64,000 bases of DNA from Zarea fungicola. Taxonomy: Eukaryota > Ascomycota > Sordariomycetes > Hypocreales > Cordycipitaceae. Each line of letters opens with the position of its first letter. Position 1 is the stretch's first letter. The stretch lies in NCBI GenBank assembly GCA_900169235.1, contig FWCC01000137.1:124001-188000 (forward strand), in the 5' to 3' direction. Below the pieces are notes generated by a model that saw only the letters and a program-made list of their open reading frames with translations, made no database searches and had not been told where the DNA came from. A program made the position numbers and the translations under genes. Of this stretch, positions 22,315 to 34,205 are shown piece by piece.

Positions 22315-23484
22315 ATGACTAAGATTCTCCTTACTGGTACGTTTCTCCTACGACTTGATGGCCAGGGTTTAACTTTCATACAGGCGGTTCCGGCTTTATT
22401 GCTGGTATGATGCGTCCAGATCACGTTTGAGTCGTTGACATGTAACTCACATAATCCCCACCGACAGGACATATTCTCAAGCAACTACTGCAGTCTGGTC
22501 ACTCAGTGGTTACTACAGTGCGATCGGAGGAAAAGGCCAAGCGCGTTTTAGAGAGTCATTCGAGCGATCAAAATCTGCAAGTCGTGATCGTACCCGACGT
22601 CGCTGAAGATCATGCCTTTGACAACGTAGCCAAGACTCCTGGGCTAGAGGTTGTCATGCACACAGCCAGTCCATTTCACTTTAAATGGAGTCTGTAATTC
22701 CATCCAAATGATGAAAACTAATTCATGACAGCTAACCCATTGATTTGCAGAGGATCCGCAAAGAGAGCTAGTTGATCCTGCCGTGCAAGGGACGCTTGGT
22801 CTTCTCCGATCCGTCAGAGAGCTCGCGCCATCCGTCATCCGCGTCATCGTCACCTCGTCGATTGCGGCAATTATCGACTACTCCCAACTTGGAGGCACTT
22901 TCACAGAGGCGTCCTGGAATCCAGTGAAAATGGACAGCCTCCACAAATCTGCCGCGGCAGCGTACTGGCTGTCAAAAACCACCGCAGAGCAGGCTGCATG
23001 GGACTTTGTCCAGGAAGGTGTGACGTTTGATCTTGTCACTGTTTGTCCGCCACTGGTTTTGGGGCCGGTTATTCGCTTGCACTCACTAGAGAATATTAAT
23101 ACGTCAAATTCACGCCTCATCCCGCTGCTGAGCGGGAAGTGGAAGCACGAAATACCACCCACTGGCGCGATTACGCTCTGGGCCGATGTGCGGGATGTTG
23201 CTCTGGCACACATTAAAGCCATGGAAAATAATGTGTCGGGGAAGCGTCTACTACCCATTGCCGGGCAATTTTCTTACAGGGAAATTAGCCGCATCGTAAG
23301 AGATGGGTTTCCCGAACTCGCGGAGAAACTGCCTGCCTCGACTGTACCCGGAGGTGCTGGCCCAGGGGAGGGGGAAGGGTATCAATTTAATACTGATGAA
23401 ACCAATGCGATTTTGAACATTCAGTGGAGGAGTTTGAACGAGTGTATCATCGACTTGGTTCAATCTATTATGGGGCATCTCTAG
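22315..23484 (+). CDS. NAD(P)-dependent extended SDR (ketoreductase/methylglyoxal reductase-like)
   Basis: 332-residue member of the epimerase/dihydroflavonol-reductase branch that includes yeast GRE2; it reduces ketones or aldehydes with NADPH. Exons: 22315-22336, 22384-22404, 22468-22689 and 22751-23484. Two tiny exons (22 and 21 nt) split the dinucleotide motif TGGSGFIAGH. The catalytic triad is in the TSS of VIVTSSIAA and in YWLSK. The segment ASPFHF before intron 3 and DPQRELVDPAVQGT after it are family hallmarks. It is convergent with the NmrA-like gene, with 276 bp between stops. Its physical partner may be the upstream BVMO. Confidence 0.88.
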
Positions 23485-23760
23485 CGAGGATAGTCAAATA
23501 GAATAAACTAACGTATGCTTCTTGCTTCTGACTTATAGTATTTACCTTTTTTTCAACTTGGACATCATAAAGGAGCAGAATGTGAAAATTAATGTTTAGT
23601 TACGGAATTGGCTCATTGCGGCCTAGAGGCATAATTAATTATTCGACTTGATTAACGCATCAGCATAACTCGTTCAATGCATATAGCAAATGCCTAAAAC
23701 GACAGTTTGCAATATACAGCACAATAACAGAGTAACAAACTTCGCATTCACTATCCACAT
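23485..23760. other. Convergent spacer
   Basis: 276 bp of 3' flanks, AT-rich, no gene. Confidence 0.7.
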
Positions 23761-24833
23761 TCAAGCCCAGACCGCAGCATTCTTCTCGACATACTCGGCC
23801 CAGGTCGTGGGCTTCCTGTCAAGCAGCTTGTGCGAAGGCTCAAGGCTCGCGCCGAGGTAATAACCCGGATCCTCCACAAAGAGCTGGTTCTCAAAAAGCT
23901 CCTCGGCGATGGCCGGCGGGAGGGCGGCCTTGTACTGCTCGCCGGTGACGTGAACAAAGACGGCCTTTTTACCCGTGACCTTGGTAAAGGTGTTGACAAT
24001 CTCGTCGGGGGTGTAGTACGCATCCGCCGCCAAGATCTGCTTGCCTTGCAAATCACTGGCGTGCTTCAGAGCAGCGCCGACGAAGAGACCTGTGGAGAAT
24101 TTTGCATTTAGTATTTTAGACGGAACATTGATAGTAACAGTAATAAGAATAAAAAAAGGTGCTTGTGGTGAGAATTAAATCATACCGGTATCGTGAGCAG
24201 CGTCAAAGAGAGGAAACTTGGTGTCCTTGCCAACGGGGAAAACAAGCTGAAACACCCCATCTTCGCCCTTGCGCAGAATCCCGTTTAGATTGCTCATGTA
24301 CCAGCCAGGCATGAAAAACGTGCACTCGAGACCCGAGTCGCGAATGTACTGCTCAATGTTGGCTTTGCTGTCGAAATGGGGCACGTGGGTGAGGCGACCG
24401 CCGGACTCGTTGGTGACGTGGTGCAGCGAGGAGAAGATGATGCGGGTGACGCCGAGCTGCTTGGCGACGTCGGTGACGTTGCGCCCTTGCTGGTACTCGA
24501 CCTCGCCGTCGGCAGTCTCCCAGTAGTTGGTCACGAGAAAAACTGTGTGGGAGTCTTTGAGGGCGGCGTGGAGGGATTCGGTGGAGTTGAGGTTTGCCTG
24601 GTTTCATGTTGATGAGACGTCTACAATTATAGATTTACATATATTAAAAAATTACTTACTGTTGCGAGCTCAACACCTCTTGCGGCGAGCTCTTGTGCCG
24701 ATCTCTTTGTCGTGTCTCTGGTGATGCCTCGGATCTTGTACTCCTTGGAGAGCTCGGTGTCGTTGAGGATGTAGTCGATGACGGATCCGCCCTGGTTGCC
24801 AGTGGCACCGAATACGGTAATGAGCTTGGACAT
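23761..24833 (-). CDS. NmrA-like NAD(P)-binding protein
   Basis: 304 residues of the NmrA/HSCARG family of atypical SDRs, which bind NAD(P) and often act as redox sensors or as isoflavone reductase-like enzymes. Exons on minus: 24833-24660, 24597-24186 and 24089-23761. The glycine-rich motif GATGNQGG is at residues 9-16. The body contains FLVTNYW, VTRIIFSSLHHV and the C-terminal YYLGASLEPSHKLL usual in fungal members. The usual catalytic YxxxK is not evident, which is normal for NmrA-like proteins. A TATATAAAA motif about 130 bp upstream (24961-24970) may be its TATA box. A role as enzyme or as regulator cannot be told apart from sequence. Confidence 0.88.
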
Positions 24834-26282
24834 GTCGATGGACTGAGATGGATTGAGATGGATTGATTGGAAGTAAATGGGTTATTTCTGGAGGAGCTGT
24901 TGAGAGCTATGTCTGTGTTTCTTCTAGAGAGTGGTGTCTACATGGTGACGTGGTAGTGGCTTTTTATATAGTTATCAGCGTAGATTAATTAGCCAATCAC
25001 GAAATACGACCACGAGAGTCGCCATTCGGACATGCGTCTCTACAATCACGCCCAAAGTTTGTCATGGATTTATCACCAATGCACAATGTCTTCCAGAAGC
25101 ATGCTCTTGAGAAGCCCCATAATGACCAATCTCTCAGAATCATGAAGGACCTTTCCACTGTCTCACAGATCGCGATTTCACGGGGGCGACATCCGATGGT
25201 CAATTTGTGGCTTGACTATAAGTCTAGAAAGCCTAATCGGTAGACTTGGACGCGAAGTGCCGAGCGTGGTGCGGGGCTCGGCCATCGGTGTTGTATGAGC
25301 TCCATGCAAAGTATGCAATGCGGGCAGGCTAGTTAATAAGCTCTATTATTATTAAGCTTCTTAAAAGCGCTGTTATTCAGTTTATGTGGATGTGCTAAGG
25401 GCTGGGGTAAAAAAGAGTGGCACATGCATGAACCAAGGAAGGCCCCTTGTCAAAATGGCGATTCTGATTACAAAGCGCAGTGACTCCAGGCTGCTGACTG
25501 ACTTGTGAGCTCATTTAGCACACTCCTGGAGGTTTAGCCCAGTTTACCGGCATACTGGTAGGCAATGCTGCTCCACGCGCAGCTTCTAATGCATGATGAA
25601 GGGTATGGCACGTTTCTTGAAAGGTGATAATAAAGTTAAGGATTTTAACCAGCCTGGTGTATCCTGTAATCATAGGATAATGTGTATTTTAAAACTACTT
25701 GTTTAATTGACTACAGTGCAACGAATAAACGAAAAAACTGATTCAACATTTGATGGCTTTCAGGCAACAAGTTCCTGACTCTGCCAATAATGTTTCATAG
25801 AACGGCAAGAAGCTGCGAGATCTGGAATTAAGTAAAGGAACTGGGACGGCTTTGATGTCTTGAATGAAACTCGGAACCTGGTTGTATATGCCACTAATGC
25901 GAGCTTCTACTAGTTGAAGACGCAGGTCAGGCGCGTCTGCGTGGGTAGTTGAGCCGGACATTCTCGCTCCACGATCATTTCTAGTAGTAATGTCACACAA
26001 TACAATTACGAATAATCAATTCTAATAAAGCAAAAAGCGTGTAGCAATAATCTCCGGCTATACAAGAGCCAACTTCGGCTGCCGTTAGGCATGTCGCATT
26101 TTATAACTGACTGGCTGTTTAGCGTGACGGTCACTGTATTTTAACAAAAAATATTCTGTAAGTCGTTATATTCCATCATCCCTGAAGAAAACTGAAAAAG
26201 CACAGCACTAACAAAAGAAACAGTGTAGACATGCCGACCATGCAGACAACACTAGGTAATTAATAACACCAACGCTACGGTA
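24834..26282. other. Intergenic region
   Basis: 1.4 kb without a supported gene. The left end is the promoter of the NmrA-like gene, with a TATATAAAA motif on the minus strand at 24961-24970. An 85-codon minus frame at 25743-26000 shows no family signal. This spacer separates the oxidoreductase region from the next genes. Confidence 0.6.
24961..24970 (-). promoter_or_regulatory. Possible TATA box of the NmrA-like gene
   Basis: TATATAAAAA on the minus strand about 130 bp before the ATG at 24833. Confidence 0.4.
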
Positions 26283-27743
26283 TCATACGTCCATCTTTTG
26301 CGGCTCCGGCGTCTTCGCATCAGACACATCACAACTGGCCCCATCCTCGTCCTTTGGCTCTGGCACTCCCAAATACCTCCATAAAAGCGGCACGATAATC
26401 GTGATCGGTATCGTCACCACCCAATAAACCCAAAACTTGTCCGACACGCTCCAGTTTTTAGCATCTGGACCAAAGTTGAAAAAGGTGGTGCTGAAGATGG
26501 CCGAAACAAACGTCGCCGGCAGGAACACAAAGGACACAAACGCAATCTTCTTCATCGTCGCGCTATCCACCTGGCTTATCCTCGAGTCATTCTGCGCAAT
26601 GACGTTGAAGGAGAGGTTGATCTCGTTGCTGAGGCGGTCCTTTGTGGACAGCATGCGGTGGCGGAAGCTGGAGGCGGTCTGCTCATAGAACGAGAGCTGC
26701 TCCTGCACGCTCCTGGCAAATGCATGCCCCGGCGGCACGACGCTGCTGCCGTTTTCGTCTTCGGGCGGCACGTCACTGATGCGGTTTTCGGTCATCCAGG
26801 CGCCGTGACGGATTTTGATGCGCTGGATCGTCTCGCAGGTGACGCTGAGCACCTCGGCAATGTGGATAGTGTGCCGCGCGAGGTTGTGGAGTTTGCGGTA
26901 GTTGGGCCGCGACGTGGTGGTGTGGGAGTCGTCCTTCTCAATCTCGCGGACGCAGTCTCTAATCAGCCAGATGGATCTGTCATTCAGACCCAGGACGAAG
27001 CTCAGCAGTCTGCGGTAGACCCAGAACGGGTCAGTGAGCTCGCGCGCGACGAGCGACTCTAGCAGAGCCTCGCGGATAGCGACTTGGGTCTTTTTTTTGC
27101 CCTTGCTTTGCGCAAAGGAGAGGACAACCCGGCGTCCTGACTTGAGCCATTGTGTGAAGATGTTGACTTTGGTCCAGTTGTAGTCTTCCTCTTTGCCGGA
27201 TCGAACCTGTTTCGTCTTGAAGAGGGACCACGTTACTGGGGATTGTTAGTGACGCTGCTTTTTGTAACGTGCAATGATACACCGCGCACTTACCGTAGCC
27301 CGTGACCTTTTCTGCATCATCGAGCACGTCTTGAGAGCCGAAATGGCCATTTCCTCTTCTAAGGTACTCGCTCCACCAAACCTCGGGAATGTTGAAGTTG
27401 TCCGAGAACTTGGCTTTACAAGACGGGCAGCCGCGAATTGTGTTTGCGTCTGCGTAGCTTTCGACATCCTCAGCACATTACCGCCCAGACACAAATGAAG
27501 ACGAAAGAAATTATCTAATCACTTACATGAACAACACACTGCTGGAATGTTTCCCAAGAAAATCAGCCGATACGTGCTGCCCTTCAACTTGCGTGTTCTT
27601 CCCGTCTACTAGATCGTTAACTTTTGTTAATCCTGGCACACCATGAGGAAACACTGGTTAGTTATCCACTTGCCTTGGCTCCAGATCCAGATCTCCTGCG
27701 GGCCGCACTCTTTAGCGCATCTCCCTGAAGTAGCTTCCGCCAT
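26283..27743 (-). CDS. Fungal CorA-like membrane protein
   Basis: 430 residues with two C-terminal membrane segments, FVSFVFLPATFVSAIFSTTF and WVYWVVTIPITIIVPLLW. The soluble part includes PEVWWSEYL, YNWTK and LLSFVLGLNDRSIW. This matches fungal CorA-like proteins, distant relatives of Mg2+ channels. The GMN signature of true CorA transporters is not seen after the first membrane segment, so transport is uncertain. Exons on minus: 27743-27674, 27632-27527, 27457-27294 and 27235-26283. Intron 1 must use a GC donor (G|GCAAGT) to keep the frame and is only 41 bp, with branch CTAAC. Intron 2 must use the acceptor GAAAG at 27458-27459, because the earlier AG gives the wrong frame. Confidence 0.75.
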
Positions 27744-28859
27744 CTTTCTTCGCTAGATGCCTTTGTTTGTTAGCGTCGGGGATGTCGGGGATGCAGAGAT
27801 GCAATTTATTTGTCTGAATTGAAACCCGCTGATTGACAGCGGCATAGCCGTCTTTCTACTTCATCAGGTGACTGTAACCATCATCGCACGCCGCCATTTT
27901 GCTGAGCGCGTAATTTACAGCCTGTGAGTCGCCGGCGCAGTTGACAGACCCCTTAATCCTGCAGCAACAGCTTGCATGGGTCTTCAGCCGCAGTATTGGA
28001 TCCTTTGCTTACTGGTATTTGGCAGTAAAAAGCCTCCACTCTGTTGTCACCATGGCATTGCAGCTAATGCAGGCAATAAAGGCAGACCCATCCCGTACTT
28101 AAGGCACAGAATCTATCTGGACAGGTCGATGGTAAAGGTGAACAAGATAAAGCAAGCTGCCATCTAGTTCGCAGTATCATGAATTATTATGCCTTGAGGC
28201 CATGTCTGAACAAGGATAGCACATGCAGCTGATAAGTCAAGGCTATCTGCGAATGTATTTCGACGAATGTGAAACATTCTGCACCCTCTTTCGGGCGTTG
28301 TCAACCAGATGACCACAAGCCGATGGCGAGACGGGGCGTCCGGGAACGCCTTACCGGGCATATGCGTCTGCCTTTCGAGCTGCAGGGTGGCCTTTGGGCC
28401 GTGCTTGGCGGCTACCCAATGGCCAAGCACAATACCTCAAAGAAACAAAATACACGGCAACAGTCTGGCTGCCTCATCCAATTAGGACTCTTGCGTTACA
28501 TTATTTGACCAATAGCTTAGCTTGTCATGTAATTCTTTTCAGAGCCGGTGTTAATGCAGGTACTAGTGAACTGCGATGGTTTCTCTTTATATTTTTGACA
28601 TATTGAAATATAATTTTTGGCGTTTAATATCATTCACACTAATAAATACTACATAGAGTTATCATTGATCAAGATACCTTTGTGGCTGAATTAACGCAGG
28701 TAAATTTTCAGAGAATGTTCTGGCGGAGCTATGAGCCGCTGGATGATCTGCATTTGACTCAATTGCCGAAGTTTTTTGCGGCAGCCACCATTCCCTGTTT
28801 TATAAAACCAAAGTGCTCTCCAGTCTACGAGTATCATGCGTTTATTTGCTCATTATCGT
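27744..28859. other. Intergenic region
   Basis: 1.1 kb between two minus-strand genes, carrying the promoter of the CorA-like gene and the 3' flank of the channel gene. Open frames here are short and without motifs. Confidence 0.6.
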
Positions 28860-31326
28860 TTATGCCCGTTTATCTTTTGCCAAGTCTCGGCTCAGCTGCA
28901 TCTCCAATACAATACCAGTCAACTTGTCAATCTTCCGATTCAGCTCCCCAATCTGCGCTTCCAGCGCAGAAACAACATCATCCCCCCGCCCATCATCCTC
29001 CCTCTCCACAGCAGTCGCTTCCGGCGAGTCTAGTCTCGATCGCCGCTGCTGCTGCGCCTTTGCTCGCCGACGCCCCCTCCGTGGCGTCCCCGGTTCAAAC
29101 TCCACCGGCCGCCGCGATCCCTTTATGGGATTCAGCATGGCGCTCGACAGCTGTGGAAGCGCCAGCACGGCCCCTCTCCTTGCAATCATCTCGTACAGAC
29201 GAATCACAGCCACAATTGGCGTATGCGTGACCTTGAGCAGCCAAATTCGACCCCCCCGAAACGCATCATCGCCGCGAAACACCAGCCTCCATGGCCTAAA
29301 CACCAACAGTGCGAGCAGATTAAACGGCGGGTAAAAGTGCGTGAGGCGGTTGCTCGTCGACGCCTCGAGGACGTAGACGCTGTAGACGTAGACGTACTCG
29401 TCGTGGGCCTCGTTCATGACGCGCGCGAAGCTATTGGCCATGAGACCGGCGAGCGAGCCCATGAGCAGAAAGGCCGAGAGGGTGATGAAGAGAATCATGA
29501 GGGGCGGGCCAAATATGGGGTCAATATCGCTCATGACTTCGAAGCCGACATAGCTAGAGCCAAAAAATATTTTGCCCAGGACGCCGGCCATGCGCAGCGG
29601 GGTAAAGTGGTCGCGGCCGAGGAGGGAAAAGGTGGTGAGGAAGCCGCAGTAGATGACGAGGATGATGACCATGAACTTGATAAAGTCCATGGTCATTTCT
29701 TTGAGGCAGGGGATGAGGATGCCCCAGGAAGGGCTGAGGGAGAGGAGGGAGCACATGCGGGGGACGAGGAAGAGGGCTTCGAGGGCGAGAATGTCAAAGG
29801 CGATGTTGTTGATTTGGTTGTCGTGTTGCATGACTCCGATAATTCCTGATTTTGTTAGCAAGCTTTTTTTTCGTCTTCCTAGACGGGGCACCATGATCAA
29901 GGACAAGACTCAGCACTTACGCAGTACGGCAAACACGCAGGCCAGGAGCATCATAATGACATCGCAAACATTCCAAATATCCGTGACATAAAACACGGAC
30001 CCGGCATCGAGCCACTCACTAAACTCGTCGTAGCAAAACGCCGCAATCCACACCCACAGAACGGCCTCTGTCGCAGTAATGCGCTCGGACACGCGCTGAA
30101 TCAGGACGGCGTAGTAGAGGTAGAGAAAGACGACAAAAAAGACGGCCTCCCAGCTCTTGAGGTACTTGGGGACACGCAGCCGCGAGTATGGGTCGGTGCG
30201 GGCTGGGTCGTAGAAGCGCGGCTTCTTGGTGGCGTGGACTGAGAGGGCGTCCCATACAATGACGTCGCCGTGCCAGATGCCCGTGACGATGCGCTGAACG
30301 ACGCTCCGGCCGAGGAAGCGCTTGGCACCTGCGATGACGGCGATTTCAAGGGCATTGAGGCTGCGAAAGGCAACGGTTGGATCTCTGTCGCTGTCGTCAG
30401 AGAGAGGGCTGGCGTCTGCAGCACCCGTCGCGTCGTCACCAGCGTCGCTGTAATATGTTGCGTAGGAGACGGAATCGAGCATCAGCTGCGACCGCCGTGA
30501 CGAAGTTGCTGTCTGTGGCCTGGTGAAATTGCTCCCCAACTCTGCGCCGTCTGAGTTGCGCTTGGCGCGCCGTTGAAGAAGTGGTGTCGATTCCACGGCG
30601 GCATCGCGCTGCGGTGTATGCGGCTGCGGCTGCTGCTCCTCTTCATCCGAGAATCCATCTCGATGGCGCCTCCGATGGATTCGTGGATCGGGAATCTCAT
30701 AGAGGCAAAACTGCATGGCCGAACCATCGGAAAGACAGGCCAGGAACCGCCAGGCAACAATCTCACAGGCGGAGGAGCGGGCTTCGTTGAGTATGTGATC
30801 ACGCGTATCTGTGTCGTAATGCCACTTTAACGCGCTATTTTACATGAATGATAAAAAGCAATGATGTGAGTACAATTTTCAGCATCGGTCGAGATTTTTT
30901 TTTCTCACAGGTATAGGATGAGAGCTTACAGCAGGGCATTCACAATAGCTGGGTTATGGCATGTTTCACTGAGGTGCTCGACCAAGTGGCGCAGGCAGGC
31001 CCCGGCAGTGGTTGTGCGAAGCTGCTCAAAGGTGCTAGGCAGCTCAATGACGGAGTGAAGATATCTAAATGAATTGAATGCAAATTGATTGATTAGCGCT
31101 TGTGTGTCGATATGCACGCGTATGCAGCATTATGGAGATGGGACGGATGCTTGGCGTTTGTCAATCAGGGGGCGTCGCACATGGATAGCTTCTTGATGAC
31201 GGTGCTAAAATCATCATCGTCGGCAATGTCTGGGAGCGGGTGTTCGTGGTCTGCCGTGTCTACGCTCTCGTCGCGCGCCATATCGATGGCTGGGTAGAAA
31301 GGCAGGCGATGCCTGGTTTTATCCAT
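28860..31326 (-). CDS. YVC1: TRP-type calcium channel, YVC1-like
   Basis: 726-residue cation channel similar to yeast Yvc1, which releases Ca2+ from the vacuole. Exons on minus: 31326-31181, 31064-30930, 30834-29921 and 29845-28860. The N-terminal soluble part includes ACEIVAWRFLACLS. Membrane segments start near KSWEAVFFVVFLYLYYAVLI. Further segments run through AVLWVWIAAF, VCDVIMMLLACVFAV, FMVIILVIYCGFLTTF and LMILFITLSAFLLMG, with the pore region about FFGSSYVGFE. A coiled-coil-like C-terminus (VSALEAQIGELNRKIDKL) ends the protein. The long Ser/Arg-rich insert at about residues 135-205 is low in complexity and probably cytosolic. The gene symbol is by family resemblance. Confidence 0.88.
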
Positions 31327-31911
31327 TGCTAGGTTGCATTGGATGAGAGGGAATATGCTGGCGGTAAAATGTCGGTGTGTGTGGAAATGTATGACGCGAC
31401 AATTTTACACCACCGCGGGCCCAAGATTCGGCGATGGTGATGTTTCAAAGTGAGACAAATCTTCGCCAAGAAGAATAATTTACTGAATTGTAATTCGTTG
31501 GCTGTTTCCTCGCCTTGCATCCAGGAGCGCATCATTGTACGAGGGCCATCGGCTTTTCAAATCCCGTAGTTCATGTCGAGGCGACTCACACAAGTGGGCC
31601 ATGTTCTATAACCAGCCATTGGCATACAATGAGCCGCTATAAAATAAAATAAAATCTGAATAATGCAAGCCGATATAAATCCTCTAGATATAAAATCTTA
31701 ACTATCTCTGTGTATATTCTAGAATTATAGGTGGTTTTATCAACACTTCTGAGAGTGCTTGGCTAGCGCATGGCCGTACTCCTCATACACATATATTACA
31801 ACCGTGACCTGGGAAACAAGACATTGTGACTCTTCTTTCTTAATACCAAGTTTTTAACTCTATTCCTTGAAGCCAGATTTGCAGAAGCTCTTAGCCCGTG
31901 GCATGGGTCGA
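31327..31911. other. Intergenic region
   Basis: About 585 bp, promoter of the channel gene and 3' flank of the BTB gene. No gene is seen. A short AAATAAAATAAAAT run lies near 31639-31653. Confidence 0.6.
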
Positions 31912-33234
31912 CTATGTTGCAACGGTCGTGGTGCGCTCATATATAGGTACATAATCTTCAACATCAAATCCCTCAATAGATGCCCAAATCTCGTCAATGT
32001 CCGGCCGAAGCACGTTGACCAGCGTGCACTCATGGGGCGAACTTCCATATCCCGTATACCAGATCGGTGACTTAAAAGCCAATATTCCATTCTTTAGTGC
32101 TTCCAAGCTACCGCCTTTAAAAGACCAAACCCTCCACCGGCGAAGGTTGTGCTTCTTCTTCTCCTTCACGATCGAGCCTAATAACACGGTGCAACATACA
32201 TCATCACAGCCTCTTTTCCCGTCCTCCAGATCTATCTGCAAACGTTCCACTGACATCAATAATTTGTGAATCACTACTTGCTTTCTGCTCCTCAAGTTTT
32301 CTGAGCAATATTAATCACAAGTTGGTCAGTGACTGACAGCGGGGGATTAATGCATACCTATGAGTGTGGGTGGCAGTGGTAGCGTATCCGCTTGGAACGG
32401 ACATGTGCCATGTTTCAGGATCATTTCAGTCATCTGTTTGAAGATGGGTTTGTCCATGAAGACCCAGGAGATTACCAGCCACAGAATGGCGGTTTCGCTA
32501 TACGCTTTCGGGAGTTCGCCTTTCAATGCTTCGATCCAGCGTCTTGCAAACAATTCGACCCTTTCATGGCATTCGTAATAGTCGACGAGAACTGCGAGCT
32601 TCCCAAGAGTGTCCAAGTTGATGGAATCCGGCACTTGTCGATTATGCCCGTGGACTATTTGTAATAGTATGAGAAAGACTTTTGAGTCCCATTGCTCGGT
32701 GTCCAGCACATTGCATCTTGTCCCATCTTCCAGCGATAATTGCCCTTCCGATGTGCTGCGGTAGGTGCTGCTCAAGAGTCTGCGAAATTGAGCCGAAGCC
32801 AGTCTGAGATGGGTAGACGATATTCGAAACCGCGCCACATTCTCTTCACCAATAGTCTTCGGCTGCAGTGGGCCAGCAGAATTCTGCTCGTTCGATCCTG
32901 CAGTAATACTTGATTCGTTGTTGTCTTTGGTGAGATCTACAACGACGTTCCGCACATCCAAAAGGCCGAGGCTTCTTCCGTGTCGTGGTGGGGATATTTC
33001 TTCCAGAGTTTCCAGACCCAAGATATTCATGGGGAGAATTGTACCCTGTGCAAGTAGAGCATCTGGCGTTTGAGCTCGGTCCAACTAGATCCGTCGCCTT
33101 TTCGCCGCATTCGCCTCCTGCTTCTCGCCAAGGGGGTCCAGAACAATGTCCGCCACTAATTCCCGATTGTTTGGGTTTTTAATTGTTATAATCAAATCCC
33201 CGAGAGGGTCGATTACTTGTATATCCGCCGGCAT
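31912..33234 (-). pseudogene. Fungal BTB-domain protein with in-frame TAG at codon 50
   Basis: Member of a large fungal BTB/POZ-like family. It opens with the usual MPADIQVIDPLGDLI, then has SSTHLRLASAQFRRLL, LAVLVDYYECHERVELFA and the C-terminal GCDDVC...SPIWY segment. Exons on minus: 33234-32358 and 32300-31912, 422 codons. Codon 50 is TAG at 33087-33085, and the same frame then stays open for the rest of the gene. A C-to-T change of a Gln codon would explain it. Alternatives are a 60-bp in-phase intron from GTTCTG (weak donor) ending at that TAG, or stop readthrough. An intron would remove a stretch that looks conserved (LDPLGEK). Family call is firm; function is unknown and activity doubtful. 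Confidence 0.7.
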
Positions 33235-34205
33235 CGTGGAACTGGCAATCTGTGCGATGGTGGTATTCGTCAGGAAAATAATGATTGTGCAAACGGGCGA
33301 AACTCTGCACAACTCTAGGTGGGGAAGCGAGGCACTTGGCAGGAGGCTCTTGGGTGCCCGTTGCAGCGAACGATACTGAACATGACTGCAAGAGGCCGCT
33401 GTAGTTCGAGCAGCGTTGGGTAAAAGGGCACAGCAGCAAAATCCTTGGCAGTATGCAAGCTGGCGTTATCATGGAGATTATGTGAGTTGAATCCACTCCA
33501 GCATGATGCTACCACGTTGAAGTGTGAATGCGAACCAATGCGAGTCAAACCGAGCTGCAGCTTCAGGGTACGCAAGTCATTCCAGCCTCTGACATGGAGT
33601 GTCTCCAAGACAAGGTACGTCATTACAGATGGCACAGTGTCTATTTTCACAACCCGAACAAGGCTGACAAAAGAATTCTCCAATTCGTTGAAAAAAAAAC
33701 CAGCCATTTTATCAAGTCAAGTTTCACTGCGTATTTCGTAAAGTATAAGCATAGCTCGTAATCGTGGGTACCTGAATCCGACGATGCTGCTGGTGACGCG
33801 TACTGTGGATGGACCCCAAATTCGGCAATGGCTCAATAGGGCGGAGCGGCTTCGGGCTGCGGCAAAAGATTGCACCAAACGTTAAATTGCAGGGGATTTC
33901 CTGTGCAGCCGTTCCTCTTTAGACCTGGTTCCATGTCGGCGTGCCTTATCCGACCGGATCCAGAGGCGATGAATATGTGCGGAGAGCAATGATGAGACGA
34001 CGACTGCGAGCCGCAGCAGCGGGATGTGGAGCATGTCTAAAGGGTTAAATATAGATGTTTACTTCTTGCTTTAATAAAAGGAAAAAAAAGAGAGCCAAGA
34101 TGTATATTAAAGAATGAAACTTGGCTTCTTTTTCTCTGAATTTAGAAAATCTCCATATAGCCCGTTGCCAACCAAAGTCGATTGGCAGGCAGATCCACCA
34201 GCATT
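33235..34205. other. Divergent intergenic region
   Basis: About 970 bp between the BTB gene (minus) and the RTA1-like gene (plus). Open frames on both strands at 33315-33760 are overlapping and without motifs. I see promoters only. Confidence 0.55.

Noticed and set aside
1..25000. Complete secondary-metabolite cluster with PKS or NRPS
   Set aside because: No ketosynthase, adenylation or terpene-synthase sequence is present in the window.
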